A stretch of 64,000 nt of DNA, taken from NCBI RefSeq assembly GCF_902859915.1, contig NZ_CADIKK010000015.1, positions 1-64,000 on the forward strand, written 5' to 3'. The translations under genes and the position numbers were made by a program. Shown here one piece after another: positions 52,976 to 62,219 of the stretch (its first letter is position 1; every line of letters starts with the position of its first letter). Source of the DNA: Paraburkholderia ultramafica (GTDB lineage Bacteria; Pseudomonadota; Gammaproteobacteria; Burkholderiales; Burkholderiaceae). The notes under the pieces are model-generated. The model saw only the letters and a list, made by a program, of their open reading frames with translations, was not told the origin of the DNA and searched no databases.

Positions 52976-54142
52976 CTACGCGAGCCGCGCGCTCCGCACA
53001 GCTCTGCCGCCGAGCAGGCAGACGATCAACGTAGCCATCACGAGCACGCACAACGCGACGCGCAAGCCGAGCAGGCCCGCACCCAGGCCGATCAACGGCG
53101 GCCCGACCAGGAAGCCGGCATAGCCCGCTGTAGCCGCCATCGACACACCGGTCGCCGGCGTGACGGTCGAGCGGCCCGCCGCGCTGAAAATCACCGGGAC
53201 GATATTCGCGAGGCCGACACCGACCATCGCGAAACCCACGCAAGCGGTCAGCACCGTCGGCAGACTCAGCACCAACGCGAGGCCGGCCACCGCAATCAAA
53301 CCGCCGAGCGCGACGACCCTGCTCGAACCGAAGCGGCGCACGGACACATCGCCGACGATGCGGCAGGCCGCCATCGAGAACGCAAACGCGGAATAGCCGA
53401 TCGCGGCGACGCTGGCCTCCTGGCTCAATGTCGAGCGCAAGTACACCGCGCTCCAGTCGGCCACCGCGCCTTCCACCAGCATGCAGAGGAATGCGAGCAG
53501 CGCCAGTTTTATCACGCCGCCGCTGGGCCACGCGAATCCGCTGGACGTCGCGGTCACACGGGGACCGAGATCGCGCAAGGCCAGCACCGCGGCGCAGACG
53601 ATCAGGACTGCGATGAACAGGTCCGGCGCCAGCAGGCCGCCGGTCACGCCGACGCCGCCTTTTTGCAGCATCGCGCCGGTTGCCGCGCCGAGCAGCCCGC
53701 CCGCGCTCCAGGCCGCATGAAACGAGGACATGATCGGCGCGCGCCACTGCGTTTCGATGGTGCTGGCGTGCCCGTTCATCGACACGTCGAGCGCGCCGTT
53801 CGCCGCCCCGAGTGCGAACAGCAGGATGCAGAGCGCGGCTATGTTGGGCGCGAACGCGGGCAACGGCAGCGCGAGGGCGAACGCGGCGCCGAGCAGCGCG
53901 GTCGCGCGGCCGCTGCCGAAGCGCGGCGCGAGTTGTCCCGCCAGCGGCATGGCGACGATGGCGCCCAGCGCAAACGCGAACAACGCGATGCCGAGCGATG
54001 TGTCGCTGAGCGACAGGCTTTCCTTGATGCGCGGCACTTCGACGGCCCACGCGCCGATGCCGAAGCCGTTGGCGAGAAACACGCCGACGGTCGCGATGCG
54101 CTCCTTGAGTGGCTTGACGTGCGCTGCGGCGATTGAGGTCAT
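52976..54142 (-). CDS. MFS transporter, YbjJ-like
   Basis: A 388-residue MFS protein with 12 hydrophobic segments. GVFLANGFGIGAWAVEVPRIKESLSLSDTSLGIALFAFALGAIVAMPLAGQLAPRFGS near 18-75 is typical of the YbjJ subgroup, whose substrates are poorly known. The ATG overlaps the DeoR stop by four bases, so the two are translationally coupled and the DeoR protein probably regulates this transporter. Given the DeoR partner, a sugar or sugar derivative is a reasonable guess. Confidence 0.82.
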   Translation of the reverse strand: MTSIAAAHVKPLKERIATVGVFLANGFGIGAWAVEVPRIKESLSLSDTSLGIALFAFALGAIVAMPLAGQLAPRFGSGRATALLGAAFALALPLPAFAPNIAALCILLFALGAANGALDVSMNGHASTIETQWRAPIMSSFHAAWSAGGLLGAATGAMLQKGGVGVTGGLLAPDLFIAVLIVCAAVLALRDLGPRVTATSSGFAWPSGGVIKLALLAFLCMLVEGAVADWSAVYLRSTLSQEASVAAIGYSAFAFSMAACRIVGDVSVRRFGSSRVVALGGLIAVAGLALVLSLPTVLTACVGFAMVGVGLANIVPVIFSAAGRSTVTPATGVSMAATAGYAGFLVGPPLIGLGAGLLGLRVALCVLVMATLIVCLLGGRAVRSARLA

Positions 54143-54909
54143 GAGCGCGCCACCCTCACGTTGTCGCAGACCGCTTCGAGACTCGCCAGCCGCGCGGCCG
54201 GCACGTCGGCTTCGACAAACAGATAGTCGATCGCCGCTGCCGGCGCAACCGCGAAAGGCGCCGCAGTCATCAGCTTTTCCGAGGTCAGCGCGATGGCGAT
54301 CTGACCGCTTGCTTTCACCATCGCCCGTTTGAGTTCGGCGTCTTCGGCGTCGAACGCGGCGACGCCTTCGTCGGGGTCGAGCGCGCATGCGCCGAGGAAG
54401 CACAGGTCGGCGCGGACTTGCTGGATTTGCAGCAGGGCGGTCGCGCCGAGCGAGCCCGCCGCGCCGCGCGCAATGCGCCCGCCGACGAGAATCACGTCGA
54501 AACCGGGCCGGTTCAGCAAGCGGGTGCACGCCTCGGGCGAATTCGTCACGACGGTCAGGTCCGCGTTATCGGGCAGCGCCGCCGCGATCGCGACGTTGGT
54601 CGAACCGGCGTCCAGCAGAATGATCTGCTTCGGGCGGACGATCGACGCCGCCGCGGCCGCGAGGCAGGCCTTGCGATCCGCGGCTTCGCTCATGCGAACC
54701 GCGGCGGGCTTGTCGGCGGGCGAGATCAGCAGGGCGCCGCCGTACACGCGCTTGCAGTGTCCCTGGTCAGCCAGCTCGCGCAAATGGCGGCGCACCGTGT
54801 GCTCCGAGGTCTGGAGCTCAGCCGCGAGCGCCGCTGCCAGCACGCGCCCGTGCGTACGCAACCGCTCCAGAATCACCTGCTCGCGCTGCTCGGGCAGCAG
54901 TCCGTGCAT
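54139..54909 (-). CDS. DeoR/GlpR-family transcriptional regulator
   Basis: A 256-residue DeoR regulator. N-terminal HTH MHGLLPEQREQVILERLRTHGRVLAAALAAELQTSEHTVRRHLRELADQG (1-50); C-terminal sugar-phosphate-binding domain with ILLDAGSTNVAIAAALP near 97-113 and DVILVGGRIARGAAGSLG near 143-160. ATG 54909 has GGAAGAAG upstream. Coupled to the MFS gene downstream. Confidence 0.87.
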   Translation of the reverse strand: MHGLLPEQREQVILERLRTHGRVLAAALAAELQTSEHTVRRHLRELADQGHCKRVYGGALLISPADKPAAVRMSEAADRKACLAAAAASIVRPKQIILLDAGSTNVAIAAALPDNADLTVVTNSPEACTRLLNRPGFDVILVGGRIARGAAGSLGATALLQIQQVRADLCFLGACALDPDEGVAAFDAEDAELKRAMVKASGQIAIALTSEKLMTAAPFAVAPAAAIDYLFVEADVPAARLASLEAVCDNVRVARS

Positions 54910-55015
54910 GGCTTCTTCCCGTGTTCGCTGCATTTGTCCACCTTGCCGTCGTCTGTCAATCGATCATAATCGAGCAAAATATAGCGTAAACGTGCAGACG
55001 ATGCCCAGCGCAACG

Positions 55016-55529
55016 AGGCCTCGACGAGCCGTTGATTTGCCCCTGGAACATTTCGCCGACGGTCGGAAACCGGTAAGCGCGGCCGATGGAAGCGCGCAAG
55101 CTCAGGTCGTCGCTGACGTCGAACGACAGCGACGCTTTCGGCGAGAAGTGGCGCTGGCTCGCATCGCTAAACGCAATGGTCTTGCCGGGCAGCGCCTGCG
55201 ATCCGCCATAGGCCTGCCAGTCTTCATAGCGCACGCCGTAGACGAGCTTCCAGCGCGGCAGAAAACGCCATGCGTCCTGCGCGTACAGCGCCTGGGTCTG
55301 CGTCTTGCCGACGAACGCGTTGGCAAACGACGTCGCTTCGCCGTCGCGCCAGTTGAGCGTGTTGTAGCTCTGGTTGTCGAGGAAATAGTTGTCGTAGTGA
55401 CAGCCGAAGCTCAGGGCGTGATTCGCGAGTCCCGCCTGGGTCGTCACCGGTGTGTACGTGCTGCGCAGATCGAGCGTTTTCCAGCCGGTGCCGTCGCCGA
55501 AAATCACCGTGCCGGGGCCATTGCCCGAT
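55016..55529 (-). pseudogene. TonB-dependent receptor fragment
   Basis: About 170 codons of beta-barrel from a TonB-dependent receptor (TVIFGDGTGWKTLDLRSTYTP, NTLNWRDGEATSFANAFVGKTQTQALYAQDAW, LSLRASIGRAYRFPTVGEMFQGQ). The plug and N-terminus are missing beyond about 55529, and the sequence loses homology after GQING near 55016, so the C-terminal barrel and terminal aromatic residue are also gone. Both ends have been cut. No start codon context. Confidence 0.75.
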
Positions 55530-55720
55530 CGGGAGAAAGGCGGGGCGATTCTGGCATTGCCGCCTGATCCTTTCTCGCGTGATGCTGGTTATAGCAGTGG
55601 ATCAGACGGCAAAAAGCCGCTCATTTCTGCCCGCTGGAAGCGCGCCGAATCCCGTAAGCTGCGAGCTGCATGGAACGCCGGAACACACCGGGCCCCCGCC
55701 GACTCCACTCACCACGACTT

Positions 55721-57910
55721 ATGACGCCCACGCAGACGCTCGCCTCCGCGACAGCCGACATCAACCAGCACGCCGTCGCGTTGTGTTCGGCCGGACAGTT
55801 CGCGGAGGCTTTGTCGATGGTGACGCCGTTGCTCGACGACGCAACGTTGCCGAACGACACGCGGGCCGACGCGCTGAATATCGCGGGCGCGTGTTGTTTC
55901 GCGTTGCGCAACGCGGTCGATGCGGAAAACCATTGGCGCCAGTGTTTGCGTGTCAAGCCGGGCTATGCCGAGGTGTACGGCAGTCTCGGCTCGCTGTTCA
56001 AGTCGCTCGGGCGCCTGTCCGCCGCCAAGGCGATGTATCGGCAACTGGTCTCGTTGCGACCGGATCAGGCCGACACCCATCATCATCTTGGCAACGTGCT
56101 GTACGGGCTCGGTTACAAGGAAGATGCGGAAGCGTCGTATCGCGAGGCGCTGGCGCTTCGCCCCGACTATGCGGAGGCCCACTACAACCGCGGCATCGTG
56201 CTGTGCGATCTGCGCCGCCCGCACGAAGCCGAAGCGGCTTATCGCCACGCACTGCGCGGACTGCACGGCTGTGCCGAGGTGCACAACAACCTCGGCAACG
56301 TGCTGGTGGAACTCGGCCGCCCCGCCGAGGCCGACGCGGCGTACCGCGAGGCGCTGACCCTCCGGCCGCAGTATCCGGAAGCGCTCAATAACCTCGGCGG
56401 GGTGCTGAAGGCGGCGCACCGGCTGGTGGAAGCAGAACTGGCTTGCCGGCTGGCGCTGGCTATCCGGCCTGACTACGCGGAGGCTCATCTGAACCTCGGC
56501 GCGGTGCTGGCGGACCTCGAGCGTCTGCCGGAAGCCGAGGCGGCCTGCCGCGAAGCGATCGCCTGCCGCCCCGACTATGCCCACGCGCACTACAACCTCG
56601 GCATCGCGCTGTTCAAGCTGGAGCGCTATGCCGACGCCGAGCAGGCTTACCGTGAAGCGATCCGCTGGCAGCCCGGCATCGTCCAGGCACATAACAATCT
56701 GGGCTGTGTGCTGCGTGTGCTCGATCGTTTCCCCGAAGCGATCGACGCCTTTCGACAGGCGCTTGAGGTGTGTCCCGAACTGGCCGAGGCGCACTCCAAC
56801 CTCGGCCACGCGTTAGCGCAACTCAAGCGCTTGCCCGAGGCCGAAAGCGCATACCGCCAGGCGCTCGCTTTACGTGCGGATTATGGCGACGCCCGCTTCG
56901 GTCTGGCCGTGTTGCTGCTCCGCATGGGTCGCTTCGAAGAAGGCTGGCGGCAGTACGAGTGCCGCTACGATGAGCCTTCTTTCGTTCATCACAAGACCCG
57001 CGCGATGCTCAGTTGTCCGCAGTGGTCGGGCGAGACGCTCGCCGGCAAGTCCCTGCTGGTCTGGCAGGAAGACGGCCTCGGCGACATGCTGCAGTTCAGC
57101 CGCTATTTCGTGTTGCTGAAAGCGCAAGGGGCCGCGCATATCGCCTTCGCGTGCGCGCCGGCGCTGCATCGGTTGATGGCTCGCGTCGATGGCGTCGATG
57201 CCGTGCTCGATCACGACGCCGCGTTGGCGGGCGCGTCGAGTTACGACTGCTGGATGAGTCTGCTGAGCGCGCCGCTATATCTGCGCACGACCATCGACAC
57301 GATTCCGCACGCCGCGCAGTTCGCGCTCGAGCCGGCGCTCGTCGAGCAGTGGCGGCCGGCGCTGGATGCGCTGCCGCCCGGCCGCAGGATCGGTCTGGTC
57401 TGGAAGGGCAACGCGAAACACCATAACGACGCGAATCGCTCGATCCCTTCGCTGGCTACGCTCGCGCCGCTCTGGAGCGTGCCCGGGCTGAGCTTCGCGA
57501 GTCTGCAAAAGGGGCAGGGCGAGGACGAAGCGCGTGATCCGCCAGCCGGTCAGCCGCTGCTCGACCTCGGGGCGAAGGTGACGGATTTCGCGGACAGCGC
57601 CGCGATCGTCGCGCAACTCGATCTGGTGATTTGCGTGGATACGTCCATCGCGCATCTGGCCGCGTCGCTGGGAAAACCGTGCTGGGTGATGCTGCCGGAA
57701 AGAGATATCGACTGGCGCTGGCTGCACGGGCGCGACGATTCACCGTGGTATCCGCACACGCTGCGCCTGTTCCACCGCGCGGCGGGTGAGGATTGGCCGA
57801 TGTCGGTCGAGCGGGTGAGGCAGGCGTGCGTCGAGCGGTTCGGCGCCGCTACGCCTGAATCGCCTGCAAATGATAAAGCCCCCACGGAGACAGCTCGAAG
57901 CGGTCTTTGA
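55721..57910 (+). CDS. TPR protein with GT9-like C-terminal domain
   Basis: A 729-residue protein. Residues about 15-440 hold some ten to eleven tetratricopeptide repeats (for example AEVYGSLGSLFKSLGRLSAAKAMYRQLVSLRP and AEAHYNRGIVLCDLRRPHEAEAAYRHAL). Residues 455-720 resemble heptosyltransferase-like GT9/GT41-type domains (LLVWQEDGLGDMLQFSRYFVLLK, RRIGLVWKGNAKHHNDANRSIP, DLVICVDTSIAHLAASLGKPCWVMLP). Such proteins may glycosylate surface structures or proteins. ATG 55721 is chosen by domain start; the Shine-Dalgarno is weak. Its 3' end overlaps the convergent gene by 62 bp. Confidence 0.8.
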   Translation: MTPTQTLASATADINQHAVALCSAGQFAEALSMVTPLLDDATLPNDTRADALNIAGACCFALRNAVDAENHWRQCLRVKPGYAEVYGSLGSLFKSLGRLSAAKAMYRQLVSLRPDQADTHHHLGNVLYGLGYKEDAEASYREALALRPDYAEAHYNRGIVLCDLRRPHEAEAAYRHALRGLHGCAEVHNNLGNVLVELGRPAEADAAYREALTLRPQYPEALNNLGGVLKAAHRLVEAELACRLALAIRPDYAEAHLNLGAVLADLERLPEAEAACREAIACRPDYAHAHYNLGIALFKLERYADAEQAYREAIRWQPGIVQAHNNLGCVLRVLDRFPEAIDAFRQALEVCPELAEAHSNLGHALAQLKRLPEAESAYRQALALRADYGDARFGLAVLLLRMGRFEEGWRQYECRYDEPSFVHHKTRAMLSCPQWSGETLAGKSLLVWQEDGLGDMLQFSRYFVLLKAQGAAHIAFACAPALHRLMARVDGVDAVLDHDAALAGASSYDCWMSLLSAPLYLRTTIDTIPHAAQFALEPALVEQWRPALDALPPGRRIGLVWKGNAKHHNDANRSIPSLATLAPLWSVPGLSFASLQKGQGEDEARDPPAGQPLLDLGAKVTDFADSAAIVAQLDLVICVDTSIAHLAASLGKPCWVMLPERDIDWRWLHGRDDSPWYPHTLRLFHRAAGEDWPMSVERVRQACVERFGAATPESPANDKAPTETARSGL

Positions 57911-58445
57911 GCGGCTTGGCCGACAACGCGGGGATATTGTCCGCGTCGTAGATCGCCCATAGCGGCCCGACGCCGCTGAGTGGCAGCGGCTTGCCATCCA
58001 TCTGCGTGGCCACGATGAAGCGGTACGAGCGCACTGTGTCGAGCGTCGTCATCACCGCATAGCCGTCGATCGCGTGCATCAGGATTTGCGTGCTGCCCGC
58101 GCTCGGCGCACCGACGTGTTCGAGCACGTCGGTCAGCAACGGGCCGCTGAAGGTGTGCTGGCGGGAGTCGTACTCGGTGGTGGGCTTGATCGTCACCGCC
58201 TTCATGCCGGCGAGCAAAGACAGATCGACGCCATACGCTTCCGAAAATTTCACCTGGTGCTTCGCCAGCAACTGGTCGAATGCCGGATCGAGCGCGCCGC
58301 GATTGTGGCGCTTGATCGTGCCGGAGATCGTCAGGATCACCGGGGATGGCGGGCAGGTTTCGTTGCGCACGCGCTTGCTGCCGAACGCGGGCGCGGCCGT
58401 TGCGCTCAATACCGCCGCGCTGGTCAGGAATTGGCGTTTATTCAT
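57849..58445 (-). CDS. exported molybdopterin-domain-like protein
   Basis: A 198-residue protein with a signal peptide (MNKRQFLTSAAVLSATAAPAFG; no twin-arginine, though KRQFLTSA is Tat-like). VILTISGTIKRHNRG, LLTDVLEHVGAPSAGSTQILMHAIDGYAVMTTLD and IVATQMDGKPLPLSGVGPLWAIYDAD resemble the oxidoreductase molybdopterin-binding fold (SUOX/YedY type), but the cofactor-ligand Cys is not evident, so it may not bind molybdopterin. Often found near two-component or diguanylate-cyclase genes; none here. Confidence 0.65.
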   Translation of the reverse strand: MNKRQFLTSAAVLSATAAPAFGSKRVRNETCPPSPVILTISGTIKRHNRGALDPAFDQLLAKHQVKFSEAYGVDLSLLAGMKAVTIKPTTEYDSRQHTFSGPLLTDVLEHVGAPSAGSTQILMHAIDGYAVMTTLDTVRSYRFIVATQMDGKPLPLSGVGPLWAIYDADNIPALSAKPLKDRFELSPWGLYHLQAIQA

Positions 58446-58660
58446 TGGTATTTTCTCCGGGCGTCATTGAGGGGCGGCGTGGTTGGCCGAGCCGGCGCGC
58501 CCTATATTGCCAGAGAAATGCCAGCGTTTGTGCCACGGCCACGCCTTATCTATGGCAAGGATTCCATATCTTCATTGCGTATGCCGTGTCATCAAACTGT
58601 CCAAATGCTTATGCTTCTTCGCAGGGTCATGACGAAGTCACCCAGGTCGATTCGCTTGCG

Positions 58661-59329
58661 CTAGGCCGATACGATCGACATCGAAAAGCCATCCCATCCT
58701 TTCGAGCCGACGGTTTGAACCGCCGTCGAGTCGAGCCGGGGATTCGTCGCGAGCAGCCTGAAAAATTCATGCAGGCCGATGACGTCGGGGTCGGTGCTCT
58801 CCAGATCGGCGATCCGCCCCCTGCGGATCACATTGTCGCCGACGATCACGGTGCCGGGCCGGCTCAGTTGCAGCGACAGGCGTAGATACTCGGGGTAGCT
58901 CTTCTTGTCGGCGTCGAGAAAAATCATGTCGAAAGGCTCGACGCCATCCGTGACGAACTTGGCGAGTGTTTGCGCCGCGGCGCCGATCACGATCGAGACG
59001 ATGCCCGACAAACCCGCGCGCTCGATGTTGGCCCGCGCCACCGCCGCGTTATCGGGATCCACTTCGAGCGAGATGAGGCGCCCGTCCGATGGCAGCGCTC
59101 TTGCCAGCCAGATCGTGCTATAGCCGCCAAGCGTGCCGACTTCGAGGATGCGGCGCGCGCCGCGCAGCTTAGCCAGCAGATGGAGCAGCTTGCCCTGATT
59201 CGGCGCCACGTTGATCGACGGCAGACCGGCTGCGGCACTGGCGTCCAGGGCGGCATCGAGCGCGGCGTCCGGTGCTAGCAGCTGGCTCGTCAGATATTCG
59301 TCCATCGCGTTCCACTGTTCCTGATTCAT
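58661..59329 (-). CDS. SAM-dependent O-methyltransferase, COMT/CCoAOMT-like
   Basis: A 222-residue class I O-methyltransferase. SAM site ILEVGTLGGYSTIWLARALP near 61-80, acidic LISLEVDPDNAAVARANIERAGL near 84-106, metal/catalytic FDMIFLDADKKSYPEYL near 130-146, and VIVGDNVIRRGRIADL near 158-173. Family members methylate catechols, caffeoyl-CoA or antibiotics with a divalent metal. Context gives no substrate. GGTGAGAC precedes the ATG. Confidence 0.85.
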   Translation of the reverse strand: MNQEQWNAMDEYLTSQLLAPDAALDAALDASAAAGLPSINVAPNQGKLLHLLAKLRGARRILEVGTLGGYSTIWLARALPSDGRLISLEVDPDNAAVARANIERAGLSGIVSIVIGAAAQTLAKFVTDGVEPFDMIFLDADKKSYPEYLRLSLQLSRPGTVIVGDNVIRRGRIADLESTDPDVIGLHEFFRLLATNPRLDSTAVQTVGSKGWDGFSMSIVSA

Positions 59330-59671
59330 CGTCTCACCTTGTTCATGTGTCAGTAGGGCAGAGCTTGTATTTTGTAGCAGAAAAGCGCGGCGGGCATCGT
59401 TTCGCGCTGCATGTTCGCGAGCTTGATCGGGTTCGTTTCAACCATGTAGTGAATTGCGGAGAGCTTGATGTTTCGCCTGACCGATAAACAGATGAGATGG
59501 CATTGCACGTCGCTTTAAGTACTTGCAAAACACTTTCGAACCCTACAATGGTGACTGACACATAGTGAAAACGGGTGGGTTGGATATGGCAGACCAGGCA
59601 ATGCTACCTACGACCCGGCGGCGCCTGAACGGCGCAACCGGGATGGCTTGTTTCGTATCGGAGGTGTGGCG
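59330..59671. other. divergent intergenic region
   Basis: 342 bp between the methyltransferase gene (minus) and the dehydrogenase gene (plus). TTGCAA (59523) and TACAAT (59544), with 15 bases between, resemble a sigma-70 promoter toward the dehydrogenase. An open frame on the minus strand has no ribosome binding site. Nothing else recognised. Confidence 0.4.
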
Positions 59672-60556
59672 ATGAGCGGCCCTGCACGCATCGATGTCGT
59701 GGCCTTCGTTGGCTTCGGCGAGGCCGGCGGGATACTCGGCGCGGCGCTTGCGGCGAAAGGCGTGCAGGTGTCGATGTTCGATCTGCGCCGCGACGCGCTG
59801 CGTGACAAGGCGCAGGCTGCGGGCGTCCGTGTGGCCGACACGTTGCAGAGCGCGCTCGACGGCGCGCAAGTCGTCGTATCGGCGGTGACTGCGGAAGCGG
59901 ACCTCGAAGTGGCGCAGGAGGTCGCGCGCTGTATCGAAGCCGGGCAGGTTTGCCTGGACATCAACTCGGTCTCGCCGCAGACCAGGCAGCAAGCGCAGGC
60001 CTGCATCGAGGGCGCGGGCGCGCGCTACGTCGAAGCGGCCGTGATGGCGCCCGTGCCGCCTTATGGCCTCGCCGTGCCGATGTTACTGGGCGGCGCCGAT
60101 GCCGCGCGCGTCGCGCCGCTGCTCAACGCGTTGGGCTTCAATGCGCGAGCGGTGTCGGAGAAGGTCGGCGTGGCATCGGCGGCGAAGATGTGCCGCAGCG
60201 TGATGATCAAGGGCATCGAAGCGTTGAGCGTCGAATGTCTGCGCGCCGCGCGCCACTACGATGCCGAGTCGATCGTACTGGCATCGCTCGCCGAAACGTT
60301 CGGCAAGATGCGCGACGGTGCCGACGTGCCCGGCTATCTGGTCAGCCGCGTCGCCGAACATGGCCGCCGGCGCGCGGCGGAAATGCGCGAAGTCTCGCAA
60401 ACGCTGCGGGAGGCCGGCATCACGCCGTTCATGAGCGACGCGTCCGCGCGTCTGCAGGACAGCATCGTGGATGCGATGCAGGCGGCTGGCATCGACTACG
60501 GTACACTGCCCACGCCATTCGACTGGCGCGCTTTCTTCGACGGCCTGCCGGAATGA
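59672..60556 (+). CDS. NAD(P)-binding beta-hydroxyacid dehydrogenase-like protein (DUF1932)
   Basis: A 294-residue protein. N-terminal Rossmann fold VVAFVGFGEAGGILGAALAAKG near 9-30 and a C-terminal 6-phosphogluconate-dehydrogenase-like helical domain of the DUF1932 type (VASAAKMCRSVMIKGIEALSVECLRAAR near 170-197, with the usual Lys). GGAGGTG precedes ATG 59672. It ends 39 bp before the convergent LysR stop and lies in the protocatechuate region, so it may act on an aromatic-pathway intermediate. LigC belongs to a different family, so I do not equate them. Confidence 0.75.
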   Translation: MSGPARIDVVAFVGFGEAGGILGAALAAKGVQVSMFDLRRDALRDKAQAAGVRVADTLQSALDGAQVVVSAVTAEADLEVAQEVARCIEAGQVCLDINSVSPQTRQQAQACIEGAGARYVEAAVMAPVPPYGLAVPMLLGGADAARVAPLLNALGFNARAVSEKVGVASAAKMCRSVMIKGIEALSVECLRAARHYDAESIVLASLAETFGKMRDGADVPGYLVSRVAEHGRRRAAEMREVSQTLREAGITPFMSDASARLQDSIVDAMQAAGIDYGTLPTPFDWRAFFDGLPE

Positions 60557-60595
60557 ACGCGGCGACTGCCGAGGTAAATAGCTACTACGTAACGG

Positions 60596-61903
60596 CTAGT
60601 TCGCGCCGATGCTGACCGCGCGCGTCACATCGACCACCGACAGGCGAATCGCATCGATCAACGCGCGCGCGGCCGGCGACGGCGTGCCCGCCGCGCGCAC
60701 GGTCAGGCCGATATCGCGCCGGGTATTGTGCAACTGCACGTCGAGCACCACCAGTTGTCCGGACTGAACCTCATGATGCAACTGCTGCGCCGACAGCGCG
60801 GCGGCCATGTCCGTGCCGAGCAGCAGCCCGCGTATGACCGCAAGGTCGGCGGTCTCGACCGTAGGCATTGGTGGCTTCACTTTCATCCGCTTGAATTGCG
60901 CTTCGAACAGCCCGCGCGCTGGCGAATTGCTGCGGGGAAGGATCCATTGCGCGTCACGCAAGCCGATGATGGTCAGGTCGCGTGCGCGCGCGAGCGGATG
61001 ATCGCGACGCACCAGCACCACCATGTCTTCCGACGTCAGGCGCTCGTTCTTCAGGCCGCTCGTGGCGTCGTTGTCGCGCAGCGCGCCGAGAATGAAGTCG
61101 ATGTCGCCCGCTCGCAGACCCGCCACCAGCGTCTCGTAGGAGCTTTCGTCGGTGACCACCCGCACGCCCGGATTTTCCGAGGTCATCCGCGCGATCGCTT
61201 TGGGCAGGATCAGCGTGCGCCCGAGCGGCAATGCGCCGACGGTCACCGAGCCCTGAATCTTGCCGTGCAATGCGGCGATATCGTCGGGCACGTGGCGCAA
61301 CTCGTTCAACGCGCGGCGCACATGCAGCAGAAACGTTTCGCCTTCGGTGGTGAGCAGGATGCCGCGCGGGCTTCGATGAAACAGACTCAGACCCGAGCCG
61401 CTCTCCAGCACGCGAATCGCGGTGCTCACCGCAGGTTGACTGATGCCGAAGGTCTTCGCGGCGCTCGGCATGTGCCGATGCCGCGCGAGCGCCGCGAACA
61501 GTTGCAGCCGCCGCGTGTTGAGCAGATAAGCCGGCAATGCGCCTTCCGCCGCGGACCGGCGGCGCGCCTGACGCGCGGCGCACCACTGCGCGAGCTCTTC
61601 CAGTTCCGCAAAAATCCGCTCGCAACGATGCAGCACCGCGCGGCCGACCGGAGTCGGCAACATGCCTGAAGGGCCGCGGTCGAACAGCGGCTCGCCGAGC
61701 GCCGACTCCAGTTCCTGCACCGAGCGCGTGACCGCCGACTGCGCGCGAAACAGCGCGGCCGCCGCGCGTGTCGCGCTGCCCATTTCGGCGACGAGTCGGA
61801 ACGCGCGCAGTTGCGCGAGGTTGAGCAGGTCTTTGCTGCTCACGGACGATGGACCTTTGGCCGACGCCGCGTTGCCGAGCGGGGAAATGGTTTCGCGCGT
61901 CAT
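60596..61903 (-). CDS. LysR-family regulator with two HTH domains
   Basis: A 435-residue regulator, about 130 longer than normal LysR proteins. Residues 27-86 are a complete LysR HTH (LRAFRLVAEMGSATRAAAAL, then SAVTRSVQELESALGEPLFDRG), and residues 128-187 are a second complete one (LQLFAALARHRHMPSAAKTF, then QPAVSTAIRVLESGSGLSLFHRS). A single effector domain follows (SVTVGALPLGRTLILPKAIARM). The ATG overlaps the stop of the broken GntR gene (ATGA). Divergent from ligBA, so it probably controls protocatechuate 4,5-cleavage genes. Confidence 0.85.
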   Translation of the reverse strand: MTRETISPLGNAASAKGPSSVSSKDLLNLAQLRAFRLVAEMGSATRAAAALFRAQSAVTRSVQELESALGEPLFDRGPSGMLPTPVGRAVLHRCERIFAELEELAQWCAARQARRRSAAEGALPAYLLNTRRLQLFAALARHRHMPSAAKTFGISQPAVSTAIRVLESGSGLSLFHRSPRGILLTTEGETFLLHVRRALNELRHVPDDIAALHGKIQGSVTVGALPLGRTLILPKAIARMTSENPGVRVVTDESSYETLVAGLRAGDIDFILGALRDNDATSGLKNERLTSEDMVVLVRRDHPLARARDLTIIGLRDAQWILPRSNSPARGLFEAQFKRMKVKPPMPTVETADLAVIRGLLLGTDMAAALSAQQLHHEVQSGQLVVLDVQLHNTRRDIGLTVRAAGTPSPAARALIDAIRLSVVDVTRAVSIGAN

Positions 61904-62219
61904 GCCGCGCCCGCGATCAGATGCAGCGACGGCAGCGACAGGTTCAGGCTTTCCTTCGAGATGTGCGTGTGTTCTTTCATCAACGCATCCACGCGCGCGC
62001 CTTCGCCTTTTTTCAGCGCATCCACGATCGCATGATGCTGGCGATGCGCGTACATCAGCATCATGAACTGGCGCTCGCGCGCGGCTTCGTCGAAGGCGAT
62101 CGTGAATGGCGACAGTGCGCGAGTTGCGCCTCCACGAGGCGCTGGCCGGGCGACAGTTCGCCGGCCAGGATCTTCTCGCGTAACGTCTGGACAATCGCCT
62201 GCTGGGTCGTCTCGTTCAT
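61900..62219 (-). pseudogene. GntR/FCD-family regulator with internal deletion
   Basis: The 5' end is a normal GntR start: ATG 62219, then NETTQQAIVQTLREKILAGELSPGQRLVEAQLA. The 3' end is a normal FCD C-terminus: FTIAFDEAARERQFMMLMYAHRQHHAIVDALKKGEGARVDALMKEHTHIS. Between them about 110-130 residues are missing, including the recognition helix and most of the ligand domain, and the two halves are in different frames. The join is near 62110-62125. Total length is 320 bp where about 690 is usual. It still ends in an ATGA overlap with the LysR gene. Confidence 0.82.

Noticed and set aside
59343..59561. 72-codon minus-strand frame in the methyltransferase/dehydrogenase gap
   Set aside because: No ribosome binding site, no motif, and it covers the probable promoter of the dehydrogenase gene.
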